From NCBI GenBank assembly GCA_002687905.1, contig NZBM01000007.1:1-61833 (forward strand): a DNA stretch of 61,833 bases, written 5' to 3'. Below are positions 38,691 through 47,712 of this stretch, piece by piece. Position 1 is the first letter of the stretch, and each line of letters begins with the position of its first letter. Under the pieces are notes generated by a model. It saw nothing but the letters and a program-made list of their open reading frames with translations. It made no database searches and was not told the DNA's origin. A program made the translations under genes and the position numbers. Source of the stretch: a bacterium. Its GTDB lineage: Bacteria; Patescibacteriota; Minisyncoccia; Phycocordibacterales; JABMNX01.

Positions 38691-39155
38691 ATGCTAAAGA
38701 TTCGCTTGCAGAGAATAGGAAGGAAAAATGACCCGTCATTTCGGGTTGTTGTTGTTGATTCACACCAAGGACCGAAGAGCGGAAAATATGTTGAGCTTCT
38801 TGGCTCGTATAATCCCAAACTAAATACAGTTTCTATAGACGACGAGCGTGCCAAGTATTGGATAGGGCACGGTGCGCAAGTATCAGACACAGTTCATAAT
38901 ATTCTAGTTAAAGAGGGTGCTATTTCTGGAGAAAAGATAAATGTGTTACCAAAGAAATCTCCTGTAGTTAAGGAGGAAGAGGCCGAGGTTAAAGACGAGT
39001 CTAAAAATGAGCCTAAAGAAGAGTCAAAAGAAGGCGAAAGCGAAGAATCAGCTCTTGAGGAAGCGGTAGAAGAAAAGCCTGCTGAAGAGGAAGAGGGAAA
39101 AGAAGAAGCAGATTCTCCGGCCGAAGAAAAAGAGGAGGAAGAAAAGAAAGAGTAG
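38691..39155 (+). CDS. rpsP: 30S ribosomal protein S16 with Glu-rich C-terminal extension
   Basis: MLKIRLQRIGRKNDPSFRVVVVDSHQGPKSGKYVELLGSYNP. Confidence 0.94.
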   Translation: MLKIRLQRIGRKNDPSFRVVVVDSHQGPKSGKYVELLGSYNPKLNTVSIDDERAKYWIGHGAQVSDTVHNILVKEGAISGEKINVLPKKSPVVKEEEAEVKDESKNEPKEESKEGESEESALEEAVEEKPAEEEEGKEEADSPAEEKEEEEKKE

Positions 39156-39240
39156 TTTGACTTCTACTTATATTGTGTAATCATTGCGGCAACGGCTCAT
39201 GGGTCGAATGCCGGTTTTTACTTTAAGCTAGTGCGACAAT

Positions 39241-39558
39241 ATGGAAGACGATCAGAATTTTCTTGAGCACGTAGTTAAATCGCTAGTTGATAACCCAAAC
39301 GATGTAAAAATCAACCGAACGGTAGATGAGATGGGAGTACTCCTTACCTTATCTGTAAACCGCGAGGACATGGGGAAGATTATTGGCCGATCAGGTAACA
39401 CTGCAAAGGCAATAAGAACTCTTCTTCGTGTAGTCGGAATGAAAAACGACGCAAGGGTTAATCTCAAAATAGAGGAGCCTGAAGGAGGTACTGGAGGAGC
39501 TCCTACTGAAGATGTAACTAAGTCAGTTGACGAGGCGATGGAGGACCTCAAGCTTTAA
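39241..39558 (+). CDS. KH-domain RNA-binding protein (KhpA-like)
   Basis: VNREDMGKIIGRSGNTAKAIRTLLRVVG. Confidence 0.9.
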   Translation: MEDDQNFLEHVVKSLVDNPNDVKINRTVDEMGVLLTLSVNREDMGKIIGRSGNTAKAIRTLLRVVGMKNDARVNLKIEEPEGGTGGAPTEDVTKSVDEAMEDLKL

Positions 39559-39582
39559 AGGACTCTAATGTTCTCGACATGA

Positions 39583-39620
39583 AGCAAAAATCGTGGCACA
39601 ATCGTGTCACGATTTTTGCT
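39583..39620 (+). terminator. Rho-independent terminator
   Basis: agcaaaaatcgtg-gcacaatcgtgt-cacgatttttgct. Confidence 0.75.
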
Positions 39621-39631
39621 TTTGTATTTAT

Positions 39632-40273
39632 ATGATTCACTTTCACATAATTACACTCTTTCCGGAAAGCATTGAGGGATATCTTAAATCCTCAATTATT
39701 GGACGTGCAGAAAAGGATAAGAAGATAAAAATCTCCTATTATAATCCACGTGATTTTACAAAAGACAGACACAAGAGAGTTGACAGGCGTCCTTATGGTG
39801 GGGGTCCCGGGATGGTGCTTGAGGCGGAGGCTGTGCTTAGAGCAGTAGAAAAGGCGGTTGGGAAGAAGAAAGATGTAGTGACAATTTTCTTTTCTCCGGG
39901 AGGTAAGGAATTTAATACAAAGGTAGCTAAGTCGCTGTCAAAAAATGCAAAGCATGTAGTACTTATAGCAGGTCATTATGAGGGAGTAGATGCGAGAGTG
40001 AGAAAAATTCTAAAAGCAAAAGAAATTTCGGTTGGACCATATGTACTAACTGGGGGAGAGCTTCCGTCTGCAATTTTAATAGATGCGACTACAAGGCAAA
40101 TTAAAGGAGTTCTTGGAAATTATAGCTCTCTTGAGGAGGGCAGAGTGGCAAGTAAGGATGTCTATACGCGCCCGGAGGTTTTTAGATGGAAGGGAAAAGA
40201 GTACAAAGTGCCAAAAGTGCTTTTATCAGGACATCACAAAGAGATAGAAAAATGGCGCCACAAAAAGAGCTAG
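39632..40273 (+). CDS. trmD: tRNA (guanine-N1)-methyltransferase
   Basis: FHIITLFPESIEGYLKSSIIGRA...DRRPYGGGPGMVLEAE...LIAGHYEGVDARV...YVLTGGELPSAILID. Confidence 0.95.
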   Translation: MIHFHIITLFPESIEGYLKSSIIGRAEKDKKIKISYYNPRDFTKDRHKRVDRRPYGGGPGMVLEAEAVLRAVEKAVGKKKDVVTIFFSPGGKEFNTKVAKSLSKNAKHVVLIAGHYEGVDARVRKILKAKEISVGPYVLTGGELPSAILIDATTRQIKGVLGNYSSLEEGRVASKDVYTRPEVFRWKGKEYKVPKVLLSGHHKEIEKWRHKKS

Positions 40274-40277
40274 TTGA

Positions 40278-40306
40278 CAAGAGGGTTGGCTTAAGGTAGT
40301 ATGATT
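40278..40306 (+). promoter_or_regulatory. Sigma-70 type promoter (TTGACA-N17-TAGTAT)
   Basis: ttgacaagagggttggcttaaggtagtat. Confidence 0.65.
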
Positions 40307-40377
40307 TCGGGTCAAATTCGGGAAGGAGGAACTTCCCAGACCCACTGAGGAAGAACAAAAACCCAAAGGGGGCTGTT

Positions 40378-40581
40378 ATGACACTTACTGGCTGCATAGT
40401 TTGTACGTACAACGACGGGAACGGCGGGACGGAAAAATGCTACCTCTATCAATGTCCCAAAACCCGGCCAACCAAAGAAAAGGGACGAGTGGCCCCCCCA
40501 AGAAGCCACAGGTCCTCACCAACAAGTAGAGACGGAAACCCCGCTCCGAACCCAGCGGACACGGACAGGGACGGTTGCTAG
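40378..40581 (+). CDS. Small Cys-containing protein, unknown
   Basis: MTLTGCIVCTYNDGNGGTEKCYLYQCPKTRP...; SD aaaggggg before ATG; flanked by promoter and terminator. Confidence 0.5.
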   Translation: MTLTGCIVCTYNDGNGGTEKCYLYQCPKTRPTKEKGRVAPPRSHRSSPTSRDGNPAPNPADTDRDGC

Positions 40582-40614
40582 GAGCGTGATTCGAAGGCGC
40601 TTCAGTTGAAGAAT

Positions 40615-40642
40615 CGCCGCGACGCACTCTAGCGTCGCGGCG
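40615..40642 (+). terminator. Rho-independent terminator
   Basis: cgccgcgacgc-actcta-gcgtcgcggcg then aatttcctttg. Confidence 0.75.
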
Positions 40643-40662
40643 AATTTCCTTTGTATAAAGAA

Positions 40663-40691
40663 TTTGACAGAATTATCCTTCTCCTCTATAC
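40663..40691 (+). promoter_or_regulatory. Promoter of rpoBC (TTGACA-N17-TATACT)
   Basis: ttgacagaattatccttctcctctatact. Confidence 0.75.
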
Positions 40692-40847
40692 TCTATTTAT
40701 TCAGAGAGATTGAGTCTTTGGTGGAGAGGACACATTTTTTTACAAATCAAATCGAGAAAATTACGTAGAGTTTTTTATAACAATTTTCTCGAGGACGGCG
40801 CAAAAGGGAATAACTCTTTTTTGTGCCCGTATTTTGCTGTATAACGA

Positions 40848-43800
40848 ATGGCGATAAAAAAACTTGATCAAAAGCAATTCGGTCGCTTTAAGGAGCCGCT
40901 TGCGCCAATGCCACATTTCATAAAGGCGCAGACGGATTCTTTTGAGTTACTACTTAAAGAAGGTATTGGAGAAATCTTCAAAGAGTTTTCTCCTATTAGT
41001 GATTACTCCGGCAAGAAGTTTGACCTGGAGTTTCTTTCTTTTGAAATGGGGGAGCCAAAGTATGATGAATACTTTGCAAAGAAAAATGTGCTCACCTACG
41101 ATGCACCTCTTCGTACAATTGCAAAGCTTAAAAACAAGACCACAAGGGAGACCAAAGAACAGGAAATCTTTCTGGCAGACTTTCCAATGATGACTTCACA
41201 CGGCACCTTCATAATTAATGGTGCAGAGCGCGCAATAGTTCCACAGCTTGCGCGCTCTTTTGGTGTTTTCTTTACAACAAAGGAAATGAAAGGAAAGAAT
41301 CAGTTTGGAGCAAAGATTATTCCAATGCGCGGCGCGTGGGTTGAGCTTGGAAGTGAACCAGACGGTTGTATTTACGTAAAGATTGATAGAAAAAGGAAGT
41401 TTCCGGTTACAACACTACTTCGCATAATGGGAGCTAGCTTTGATAAGGATATGTTTGACCTTCTAAAGAGCAATCCTCATTCAAAAGAGATGCTTGAGAA
41501 GTGTTTTGAAAAAGATACAGCCACAACAGCTGAAGAGGCTTACATTGAAATTCATAAAAAACTACGTGACGGCGATTTAGCTACCGCCGACAACGCGCGA
41601 GAATATATTAGCTCAATATTTAGTGATGAGCGCTACGACCTGTCGCGAGTTGGAAGAAGACATTTCAATATGCGCTTTGGTATGAGTACCGACGACAAGG
41701 AGCTTGAGAGAAGAACAATTTCTCTTGATGACGTGGTTAGAATAGTTCTAAATATAGTGGAGCTAAACAACACCCCAGGGGCTGGCGCTGATGATATTGA
41801 CCACCTTGGTTTTAGGCGAGTTCGCTACGTAGGGGAGCTTCTTCAGCAAAAAATAAGAGTGGGAATGTCTAGAATGAAGAGAAACATTCAAGACAGGATG
41901 TCCACTGTTGAAGCGGAAACAATCTTACCTATTCAATTTATAAACCCAAGACCATTTCACGCTGCAGTAAGGGAATTTTTTACAACAAACCAGCTTTCCC
42001 AATTCATGGGTCAGCAGAATATACTCTCTGAACTTGAGCACTTAAGAACTCTGTCAGCGCTTGGCCCGGGAGGACTCACCCGTGAGAGAGCTGGATTTGA
42101 GGTTCGCGACGTTCACCCAAGTCATTATGGGAGACTCTGCCCTATCCACACTCCTGAAGGTCCAAATATTGGACTAATCCTTCACCTTGCGGTTCATGCA
42201 AGGATTAATGAGTTTGGAATAATTGAGACTCCTTATGCAAAGGTTGAAAGTGGAAAGATAACGGGTGAGGTGGCGCATTTAAATGCACTTGAGGAAGAAA
42301 AAGAAAATATAGCGCACGCCGCTACTCCATATGATAAAGATGGAAATATAACAGAGGAGCTTGTTGAGGTTCGTATTAAAGGAGAGCCTGGTTTGGTGGA
42401 CAAAAAGGAAGTTGGCTATATTGATATCGCTCCAAATCAAGCATTTTCAATAGCAACATCAATGATTCCTTTCCTTGAGCACGATGATGCAAACCGCGCT
42501 CTTATGGGCTCAAACATGCAAAAGCAAGCTACTCCTTGTATTGTTCCTGATGCTCCTATTGTAGCTACGGGTATTGAAGAGTCTGCGGCAAGAGATTCCG
42601 GAAGGTTGATTTATGCCAAGGAAGCAGGAGAGGTAACTTATGTTGATGCAGGGAAAGTGGAAGTAAGCGGTTCAGGTAAAAAAGAAGTTTATCCTCTTGT
42701 TACTTTCTCAAGAACAAACGATATGTCGGCATTTCACCAACGACCTGTTGTAGATTTAGGACAGAAAGTCAAAAAAGGCGAGCTTCTAGCTGACGCGTCT
42801 TCAACCGACAGAGGGCAAGTAGCACTCGGGCAGAACATTCGCGTGGCCTTTATGTCATGGTCCGGAGCAAACTATGAGGACGCTATTATTATCTCAGAAA
42901 GGCTTGTTAAAAACAGTAAGTTTACAAGTATTCACGTTGAGGAATTCACAGTAAGTGTTCGTGACACAAAGCTTGGCCCTGAAGTAACAACTCATGACAT
43001 ACCAAATGTAGGGGAAACAAAACTTAAAAATCTTGACGAGGAAGGGGTTGTAAGAATTGGTGCAGAAGTTCGCCCTGGAGATATTCTTGTAGGAAAGGTA
43101 ACTCCAAAAGGAGAAACCCAACTTACCCCAGAGGAAAGGCTACTCCGCTCAATTTTTGGGGAGAAAGCTAAAGACGTTAAAGACACATCCTTAAGAATGG
43201 AAGGAGGAAAGCGTGGGCGTGTGGTGGGAGTTAAGGTGTTTTCAAGAGAAAATGGTGACAATTTAGATTCCGGAATAATAAAGAAAATTCACGTTGAAAT
43301 AGCTCAGCTAAGAAATGTCTCTGTTGGAGATAAACTTGCGGGGCGACATGGTAACAAAGGTGTTATCTCGAAAGTGCTTCCCGAGGAGGATATGCCTTAC
43401 ACAAAGGATGGTGAGCCTATTGACTTAATTCTTACACCGCTTGGGGTGCCTAGTCGTATGAACTTGGGGCAGATTCTTGAGCTTCATTTAGGCCTTGCTG
43501 CAAACTCTCTTCAATACCAAGCGATCGTACCTCCATTTACTGGAGCAACTGATAAAGAAATACAGGACGAGCTAAAAGAGGCAGGATTTCCTGAAAATGG
43601 AAAGATAAAACTTTATGACGGAAGAACAGGAGAGTCATTTGATCAAGATATTGCCGTTGGTTATATGTATATCCTTAAGCTTCATCATATGGTTGAGGAC
43701 AAGATTCATATGCGTTCAATTGGTCCTTATTCTCTAATTACACAGCAACCTCTTGGTGGGAAAGCTCAAAATGGAGGACAGCGATTTGGGGAGATGGAAG

Positions 43801-44027
43801 TATGGGCTCTACTTGGCTATGGCGTAGCACATATTTTACGTGAAGTGCTAACTATTAAATCAGACGACATAGTAGGACGTTCTGCAGCATTTGACGCGAT
43901 AGTTCGAGGTGAAAGGATAACTAATTTACAAACCCCGGCAGCATTTAATGTGCTACTTAAACACTTACGCGGGCTTTCTCTTGATGCAAAACTTGAGCGA
44001 CTAGAGGACGTTGAAGAAGAAAAATAA
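40848..44027 (+). CDS. rpoB: DNA-directed RNA polymerase subunit beta
   Basis: Long ORF; HYGRLCPIHTPEGPNIGLI; GDKLAGRHGNKGVIS. Confidence 0.97.
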   Translation: MAIKKLDQKQFGRFKEPLAPMPHFIKAQTDSFELLLKEGIGEIFKEFSPISDYSGKKFDLEFLSFEMGEPKYDEYFAKKNVLTYDAPLRTIAKLKNKTTRETKEQEIFLADFPMMTSHGTFIINGAERAIVPQLARSFGVFFTTKEMKGKNQFGAKIIPMRGAWVELGSEPDGCIYVKIDRKRKFPVTTLLRIMGASFDKDMFDLLKSNPHSKEMLEKCFEKDTATTAEEAYIEIHKKLRDGDLATADNAREYISSIFSDERYDLSRVGRRHFNMRFGMSTDDKELERRTISLDDVVRIVLNIVELNNTPGAGADDIDHLGFRRVRYVGELLQQKIRVGMSRMKRNIQDRMSTVEAETILPIQFINPRPFHAAVREFFTTNQLSQFMGQQNILSELEHLRTLSALGPGGLTRERAGFEVRDVHPSHYGRLCPIHTPEGPNIGLILHLAVHARINEFGIIETPYAKVESGKITGEVAHLNALEEEKENIAHAATPYDKDGNITEELVEVRIKGEPGLVDKKEVGYIDIAPNQAFSIATSMIPFLEHDDANRALMGSNMQKQATPCIVPDAPIVATGIEESAARDSGRLIYAKEAGEVTYVDAGKVEVSGSGKKEVYPLVTFSRTNDMSAFHQRPVVDLGQKVKKGELLADASSTDRGQVALGQNIRVAFMSWSGANYEDAIIISERLVKNSKFTSIHVEEFTVSVRDTKLGPEVTTHDIPNVGETKLKNLDEEGVVRIGAEVRPGDILVGKVTPKGETQLTPEERLLRSIFGEKAKDVKDTSLRMEGGKRGRVVGVKVFSRENGDNLDSGIIKKIHVEIAQLRNVSVGDKLAGRHGNKGVISKVLPEEDMPYTKDGEPIDLILTPLGVPSRMNLGQILELHLGLAANSLQYQAIVPPFTGATDKEIQDELKEAGFPENGKIKLYDGRTGESFDQDIAVGYMYILKLHHMVEDKIHMRSIGPYSLITQQPLGGKAQNGGQRFGEMEVWALLGYGVAHILREVLTIKSDDIVGRSAAFDAIVRGERITNLQTPAAFNVLLKHLRGLSLDAKLERLEDVEEEK

Positions 44028-44028
44028 T

Positions 44029-47000
44029 ATGGAACCAAAAAGAAGAGAACATGATCCAATAAATTTTGATGCAGTGACCCTTAGGCTCGCTTCTCCTGAG
44101 CGTATTTTGGATTGGTCATATGGTGAGGTAACAAAGCCGGAGACAATTAACTACAGAACTCAACGCGCAGAGAAAAACGGGCTTTTTGATGAGAAAATTT
44201 TTGGACCGGAAAAAGACTATGAATGTTACTGTGGAAAATATCGCGGAATAAGATACAAAGGAATTGTTTGTGATAAATGTGGAGTTGAAGTCACTCGCTC
44301 AATAGTTCGTCGCGAGAGGATGGCTAACATTGAGCTTGCGATCCCTGTTGCTCACATTTGGTTTTTAAGAGGAATTCCATCGAGAATTGCTCTTATTCTT
44401 GGTCTTTCAGCAAGCGACGTTGAGAAGGTGGCGTATTTTGCAGGATACATAATCACCAAAGTAGATGAGACAGAGAGAGCAAGTCTTCTTAAAGAGCTTG
44501 ATAGTGAGTATAAAAACAAAGTCGGCGCTTCAAAAGATGCAAAGACAAAGACTAAATTGAAAGAACTTCTAACCGCAACAAAACAAGACATACAAAGCAT
44601 TCAAGAGATGGCAGTGGTCGACGAGGCTACGTACCATAAATTTGCTGTTAAATATGGAGGTCTTTTTGAGGCAGAGATTGGAGCAGAGGCAGTTTACAAC
44701 ATATTTAAGAATATAAATCTAGATAAGTTAATCAAGAAGTTAAACGAAAGACTAGAAGTGGCAGGCGCAGTAGAGCGTGAGAAATTAAACAAGAGATTAG
44801 CGCTTCTAAAGTCAATGAGAAAAGCGGGCGTTCGCCCAGAATGGATGTTTTTGGTAAGGCTTCCGGTTATTCCACCGGCTCTAAGACCAATGGTTCCGCT
44901 TGAAGGAGGGAGGCATGCCTCATCTGACGTAAATGACCTCTACCGTAGAGTCATAAACAGAAACAATAGATTAAAGAAGCTTCAGGACATAAATGCGCCA
45001 GAGGTAATTCAGAGAAATGAGAAGAGAATTCTTCAGGAGGCAGTTGACGCTCTAATTGATAATTCAATTAGGCACGGAAATACAATGTTCTCTGCTATGA
45101 GTCAGTCTCAAAGACGTCCGCTCAAGTCTTTGTCTGATTACCTAAAAGGAAAGCAGGGATACTTTAGAGGAAACCTTCTTGGAAAAAGAGTGGACTATTC
45201 CGGGCGTTCCGTGATTGTTATTGGTCCTGATCTTGAGATAGACCAGTGTGGACTTCCAAAACATATGGCGCTTGAGCTATTTAGACCTTTTGTAATAAGT
45301 AAGCTTCTTGAAAAAGAACTGGCATATAACATACGAGGAGCCGGAAGATTAATTGAAGACGGAATCCCCGAAGTATGGGCAATCCTTGAGGATGTAATTA
45401 AGGACAAACACGTACTTCTAAACCGTGCCCCAACACTTCACAGACAGGGTATTCAGGCTTTCAGACCAATTCTAATTGAAGGAAATGCGATTCAAATTCA
45501 CCCACTTGTTTGTGAGGCATTTAATGCGGACTTTGACGGTGACCAGATGGCCGTTCACGTCCCTCTTTCAGATGAGGCCCAGCTTGAAGCTAAAGAGATA
45601 ATGTCAGCAAGAGAAAACGTACTAAAACCGGGAAGCGGTGAGGTTGTAACTAATGCTAGGCAAGACATTATCCTTGGCTGTTATTGGATGACAAAAATAG
45701 TTGAGGGTGAAAAGGGAGAAGGTAAATTCTTCCCGTCGCCTAATAATGCGATTACGGCATATGACTTTGAAGACGTAGGATTTCGCTCAAAGATAAAAGT
45801 GATGCCTACTACTAGTGACAAATATAAAGATTTTAATGGGGAAGTGTTTGAAACTTCCGTAGGAAGGCTTCTGTTCAACAGTGTTTTGCCTAAGGACTTT
45901 CCATTTATAAATGATGAGATGACCAATAAGAAGATGGCAGGTTTGGTTGAAGTTCTTATTGATAAGTACGGACTGGAGGAAATACCTTACATCTTAGACA
46001 AAATCAAAAACTTTGGCTTTAAGTATGCAACACACGCCGGTGTTACGTGGAGCCTTTCTGACGTTACGGTTCCTCCTGGAAAAGAGGGAATAGTTGATGA
46101 GGCTAAAAAAGAGGCCGCAGAGATTATAGCTCAATACAATGAGGGACTTCTTTCAGCAAATGAAAAGGTTAGGATGCTTGTAAAAGTGTGGCAGGACGTA
46201 ACAACTAACATCGAAAAACTTCTTCCGGACACACTTGATCCAAACGGCTCTGTTCACGACATGCTTTTCTCTGGTGCACGAGGTTCGGTTAGGCAGTTAA
46301 ACCAAATGGCAGGGATGAAGGGTCTAATTCAGAATACAAAAGGGGAGGTAATTGACTTCCCTATTATTGCATCGATGAAAGAGGGGCTTACTCCTATTGA
46401 ATACTTTGTTACTACGCACGGTGCTCGTAAAGGTCTTTCTGACACTGCGCTTCAAACCGCAAAAGCCGGATACCTAACAAGAAGGCTCTTTGATGTGGCG
46501 CAAGATATAATCATAACGGAGAATGATTGTTCAACTAAGGAAGGAGTAGAAATAAGTCGCGACAGTGCGTCTGGAATAAAGATTTCATTTGCAAGAAATC
46601 TTCGCGGAAGAATACTTTCAGAAGCTGTTAAATCTGGAAGAAAGACACTCTTTGAGAAAGGACATATGCTTAGTGCGGCTGACGCAGAAGTTATAGAGGC
46701 TGACGAAGGAGTAGAGGCCGTAATACTTCGTTCACCCATGACATGTAGAACTCCACACGGGATTTGTAAGAAATGTTATGGAGCCGATATTTCAACGAAT
46801 GAACTTGTAGAGATCGGAGAAGCTATAGGGACAGTAGCAGCGCAAGCCATTGGTGAGCCGGGAACCCAACTTACTATGCGTACTTTCCACACCGGAGGAA
46901 CCGCAAGTGTTGGTGGAGACATTACCCAAGGACTTCCGCGTGTTGAGGAGGTGTTTGAGCGTCGTCAACCAAAAAACCCAGCCGCAATAGCCCACATTTC

Positions 47001-47712
47001 AGGAACAGTGTCTGAAATTCGCGACGAAGGAAAGGAGAAAATACTTGTACTTCTTCCAGATGGAACAAGTAAGACCACAAAGAAAAAAGACTTAGAATAC
47101 CCAATTCACTTTCTTAGAATGCTATTGGTGAAAGTGGGAGACAAAGTAGAGAAAGGACAATTCCTAACAGATGGCTCGGCAAATCTTGAGGAGCATTTTA
47201 AATTTGCAGGAAAAGAAGCAACCCAAGAGTACATAATTAGTGAGACAAGTAGAATCTACGAGCTTCAAGGTGTGACTATTTCAAGGAAACACATTGAAGT
47301 CATAATTAGGCAGATGTTCTCGCGAAGAAAGATTAAGCAGTCCGGAGACACTGAATTTTCAGTAGGAGATATGGTTGAGGAGTTTGATCTTCTTGCGGAA
47401 AACAAGAGAGTTAAAGGTGAAGGAGGCGAGCAGGCTGTTGCCGATGCGCTCCTCCTTGGAATTATGGAAGTGTCTCTTTCAAGAAAGAGCTTCCTTTCGG
47501 CTTCTTCATTCCAGAACACAACCCGCGTGCTTATAAATGCGGCTGTTAAGGGTGGAGTAGACAAACTAAGAGGACTTAAGGAGAACGTTATTATCGGAAG
47601 GCTAATTCCAGCTGGAACTGGCTACGAAGGAAGTCCTAAGAATGAAAAAGTGGCAGAACTTAAAAGAGAGCTCTCTCAAAAAGACGCCGAAATGAGGGGA
47701 GAAGAAGAGTAG
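44029..47712 (+). CDS. rpoC: DNA-directed RNA polymerase subunit beta'
   Basis: NADFDGDQMAVHVPLS; CYCGKYRGIRYKGIVCDKCGVEV; QAIGEPGTQLTMRTFHTGG. Confidence 0.97.
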   Translation: MEPKRREHDPINFDAVTLRLASPERILDWSYGEVTKPETINYRTQRAEKNGLFDEKIFGPEKDYECYCGKYRGIRYKGIVCDKCGVEVTRSIVRRERMANIELAIPVAHIWFLRGIPSRIALILGLSASDVEKVAYFAGYIITKVDETERASLLKELDSEYKNKVGASKDAKTKTKLKELLTATKQDIQSIQEMAVVDEATYHKFAVKYGGLFEAEIGAEAVYNIFKNINLDKLIKKLNERLEVAGAVEREKLNKRLALLKSMRKAGVRPEWMFLVRLPVIPPALRPMVPLEGGRHASSDVNDLYRRVINRNNRLKKLQDINAPEVIQRNEKRILQEAVDALIDNSIRHGNTMFSAMSQSQRRPLKSLSDYLKGKQGYFRGNLLGKRVDYSGRSVIVIGPDLEIDQCGLPKHMALELFRPFVISKLLEKELAYNIRGAGRLIEDGIPEVWAILEDVIKDKHVLLNRAPTLHRQGIQAFRPILIEGNAIQIHPLVCEAFNADFDGDQMAVHVPLSDEAQLEAKEIMSARENVLKPGSGEVVTNARQDIILGCYWMTKIVEGEKGEGKFFPSPNNAITAYDFEDVGFRSKIKVMPTTSDKYKDFNGEVFETSVGRLLFNSVLPKDFPFINDEMTNKKMAGLVEVLIDKYGLEEIPYILDKIKNFGFKYATHAGVTWSLSDVTVPPGKEGIVDEAKKEAAEIIAQYNEGLLSANEKVRMLVKVWQDVTTNIEKLLPDTLDPNGSVHDMLFSGARGSVRQLNQMAGMKGLIQNTKGEVIDFPIIASMKEGLTPIEYFVTTHGARKGLSDTALQTAKAGYLTRRLFDVAQDIIITENDCSTKEGVEISRDSASGIKISFARNLRGRILSEAVKSGRKTLFEKGHMLSAADAEVIEADEGVEAVILRSPMTCRTPHGICKKCYGADISTNELVEIGEAIGTVAAQAIGEPGTQLTMRTFHTGGTASVGGDITQGLPRVEEVFERRQPKNPAAIAHISGTVSEIRDEGKEKILVLLPDGTSKTTKKKDLEYPIHFLRMLLVKVGDKVEKGQFLTDGSANLEEHFKFAGKEATQEYIISETSRIYELQGVTISRKHIEVIIRQMFSRRKIKQSGDTEFSVGDMVEEFDLLAENKRVKGEGGEQAVADALLLGIMEVSLSRKSFLSASSFQNTTRVLINAAVKGGVDKLRGLKENVIIGRLIPAGTGYEGSPKNEKVAELKRELSQKDAEMRGEEE

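Noticed and set aside
40317-40645. RNase P RNA or tmRNA between trmD and rpoB
   Set aside because: No recognisable RNase P conserved core and no tRNA-like TTCGA/CCA end or tag reading frame
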